Assembly (NCBI GenBank): GCA_934636065.1
Contig: CAKTZW010000069.1
Span: 1 to 7,877, forward strand
Reading direction: 5' to 3'
DNA: 7,877 nt
Source of the DNA: an uncultured Labedella sp.
GTDB lineage: Bacteria; Actinomycetota; Actinomycetes; Actinomycetales; Microbacteriaceae
This document shows, one piece after another, positions 6,802 through 7,877 of this stretch; positions within the stretch are counted from its first letter, which is position 1; each line of letters opens with the position of its first letter. The notes beneath the pieces were generated by a model, which saw only the letters and a list, made by a program, of their open reading frames with translations, was not told the DNA's origin and made no database searches. The translations under genes and the position numbers were made by a program.

Positions 6802-7839
6802 CTAGGGGGTGACCGTCATCGGCACGGGCCGTGGGATGGTCTCCCAGAGTTGAACGTCGTCGTCGCTGTCCAGGCCGAGTGCCGCCGCGGTTCCGTTGGG
6901 CGTGGTCGCGACGAGGGTGAGGGCGGTGTCGGAGTCGGGCCGGCCGGTCCGGATGACGATGCGGCTCGCTCGGACGGATTCGAGACGACGTGCGGCGTCG
7001 TCGAGGAGCTCGTTGAGAGTGGCCGGATCGATGCTGTCCAGTCCGCCGTCGTCGAGGACCTGCACGTGGGCTCCCCGGCGCCGGTGCATCGAGACCACGG
7101 CGCGCATGGCGTCGTTGAGGAGGTGGCGGCCGCGGATCTCGTCGCGGAGCGTCTGCTCGATGATCCTGGATTCTGCTTGGGCCGTTGGGGTGAGGCGACC
7201 GTCGTGGTCGATGATGTGGCGGAGCATGGGGCCCGCCGTGACGATGACGCGACGGAGCCGGTCCTGCCGCTCGCGGTCGAGGGCGTCGTGTTCGTTCTGC
7301 CGAGTGGTGATCTCCCGGTGTCTGGCGGCCGCGACATCCGCCGCGGTCGTCACGGCGCTGATGGCGCGATACATCATCGCTCCTGCGACGATCAGGACGA
7401 TCTCTCCGGCGAGCCCGAGGCGGATGACCCCGGTGGGACCGGCCCACACGGTGATCTGGATGGCGAGGGCGAGGAGGACGACCAGGGGAGGGGCACGGTG
7501 GCCCGCCATCCACACCATGACGCATCCGGCGAGGATGCCGCAGGTGTACCACGCGATCGTCACGGCGTTCATAGAGTCGGGGTCCAGACCGATCGTGGCG
7601 GTGCCGCACAGCAGCAGCCCCAGGATGGCGAGACCCCAGACCGTTCCCGTACGCATCGTGCCCCTCCGTGCGCCGCGAATGAGCACGGGCAGCATGGACA
7701 GGCCGAGCACGGCGGCGATGACCGGCCCGACGGCGCCGCTCACGAGGGCAGCTTGTGACACGGCGGCCACGATCGCGACCACGATGAACGCGCCGAGGAC
7801 CCGGTAGAGCTGACGTCGGGCGATGAGCTTCACCTCCAC
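6802..7839 (-). CDS. Membrane protein with degenerate histidine-kinase-like cytosolic domain
   Basis: Not recognised as a named protein. Counting from the GTG at 7839 it has 345 residues. Five or six membrane segments fill residues 12-160 (about 14-32, 35-55, 66-84, 91-111, 118-132, 142-160). A charged coiled-coil-like stretch follows (about 162-198, RHREITTRQNEHDALDRERQ), then a soluble domain (200-335). The layout is that of DesK-type sensor kinases that pair with LuxR-type regulators. However, I see no RELHD-like phospho-acceptor box, and the ATP-binding part is only echoed: TLNELLDDAARRLESVRASR (275-294) sits where the N box would be, and no DxGxG loop follows. It is probably a signalling protein without kinase activity. 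The start is uncertain: GTG at 7833 (giving MKLIARRQLY) would overlap a possible upstream stop as GTGA, and the frame stays open to the window edge, so the gene may also begin outside. Confidence 0.78.
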   Translation of the reverse strand: MEVKLIARRQLYRVLGAFIVVAIVAAVSQAALVSGAVGPVIAAVLGLSMLPVLIRGARRGTMRTGTVWGLAILGLLLCGTATIGLDPDSMNAVTIAWYTCGILAGCVMVWMAGHRAPPLVVLLALAIQITVWAGPTGVIRLGLAGEIVLIVAGAMMYRAISAVTTAADVAAARHREITTRQNEHDALDRERQDRLRRVIVTAGPMLRHIIDHDGRLTPTAQAESRIIEQTLRDEIRGRHLLNDAMRAVVSMHRRRGAHVQVLDDGGLDSIDPATLNELLDDAARRLESVRASRIVIRTGRPDSDTALTLVATTPNGTAAALGLDSDDDVQLWETIPRPVPMTVTP

Positions 7840-7877
7840 CCCGGAGGGTCGCCGCGCGTCGGTCGGGTCGAGACCGA

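Noticed and set aside
6716..7609. N-terminal extension of the ATPase frame upstream of 6715
   Set aside because: The extra part is a His/Arg/Pro-rich stretch antisense to nothing and out of frame with the membrane-protein gene that covers it; the TPR segment begins cleanly at the ATG at 6715.
1..7877. CRISPR arrays, tRNA or rRNA genes, insertion sequences
   Set aside because: I saw no regularly spaced repeats, no tRNA-like cloverleaf, and no transposase or terminal inverted repeats in the window.

Overview
The window is about 70% GC by eye, has GTG as well as ATG starts, and keeps G or C at nearly every third codon position. That pattern, together with the protein families seen, suggests an actinobacterium, most likely of the Microbacteriaceae/Microbacterium type. 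This is an inference from composition and protein style, not a database match. All genes I can support lie on the minus strand, so the region reads from right to left.

Right part (about 7839 to 5351, then to 3773). The first gene encodes a membrane protein with five or six membrane segments and a cytosolic domain that looks like a worn-down histidine-kinase core. After an 86-base gap come two tightly linked genes of unknown role. One is a cytosolic AAA+ ATPase with a short TPR-like N-terminus and an intact Walker A, Walker B, sensor 1 and arginine fingers. Three bases after its stop comes a TPR protein with about six or seven membrane segments and a proline-rich acidic tail. They look like an ATPase and its membrane partner.

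Left part (3714 to 1). A 98-base gap ends in a promoter region with two near-identical 13-base palindromic sites spaced 21 bases apart, as expected for a LacI-family repressor. It drives a three-gene sugar-use operon: a GPH-family (MelB-like) sugar symporter, a LacI-family regulator, and a type I sulfatase that runs off the left edge. The sulfatase has the CSPSR site that is matured to formylglycine and shows no signal peptide. The likely scheme is that the symporter imports a sulfated sugar or oligosaccharide, the sulfatase removes sulfate in the cytosol, and the LacI protein senses the sugar and controls its own operon through the twin operators.

The most notable anomaly is in the lacI gene. 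A run of five Cs (1277-1281) puts the last 26 codons of the regulator out of frame. Read literally, the regulator never reaches its stop and continues in frame through an arginine-rich stretch into the sulfatase, giving an apparent LacI-sulfatase fusion. Removing one C restores a 336-residue LacI protein with a normal C-terminus, a stop at 1199, and a separate sulfatase starting at 1154.
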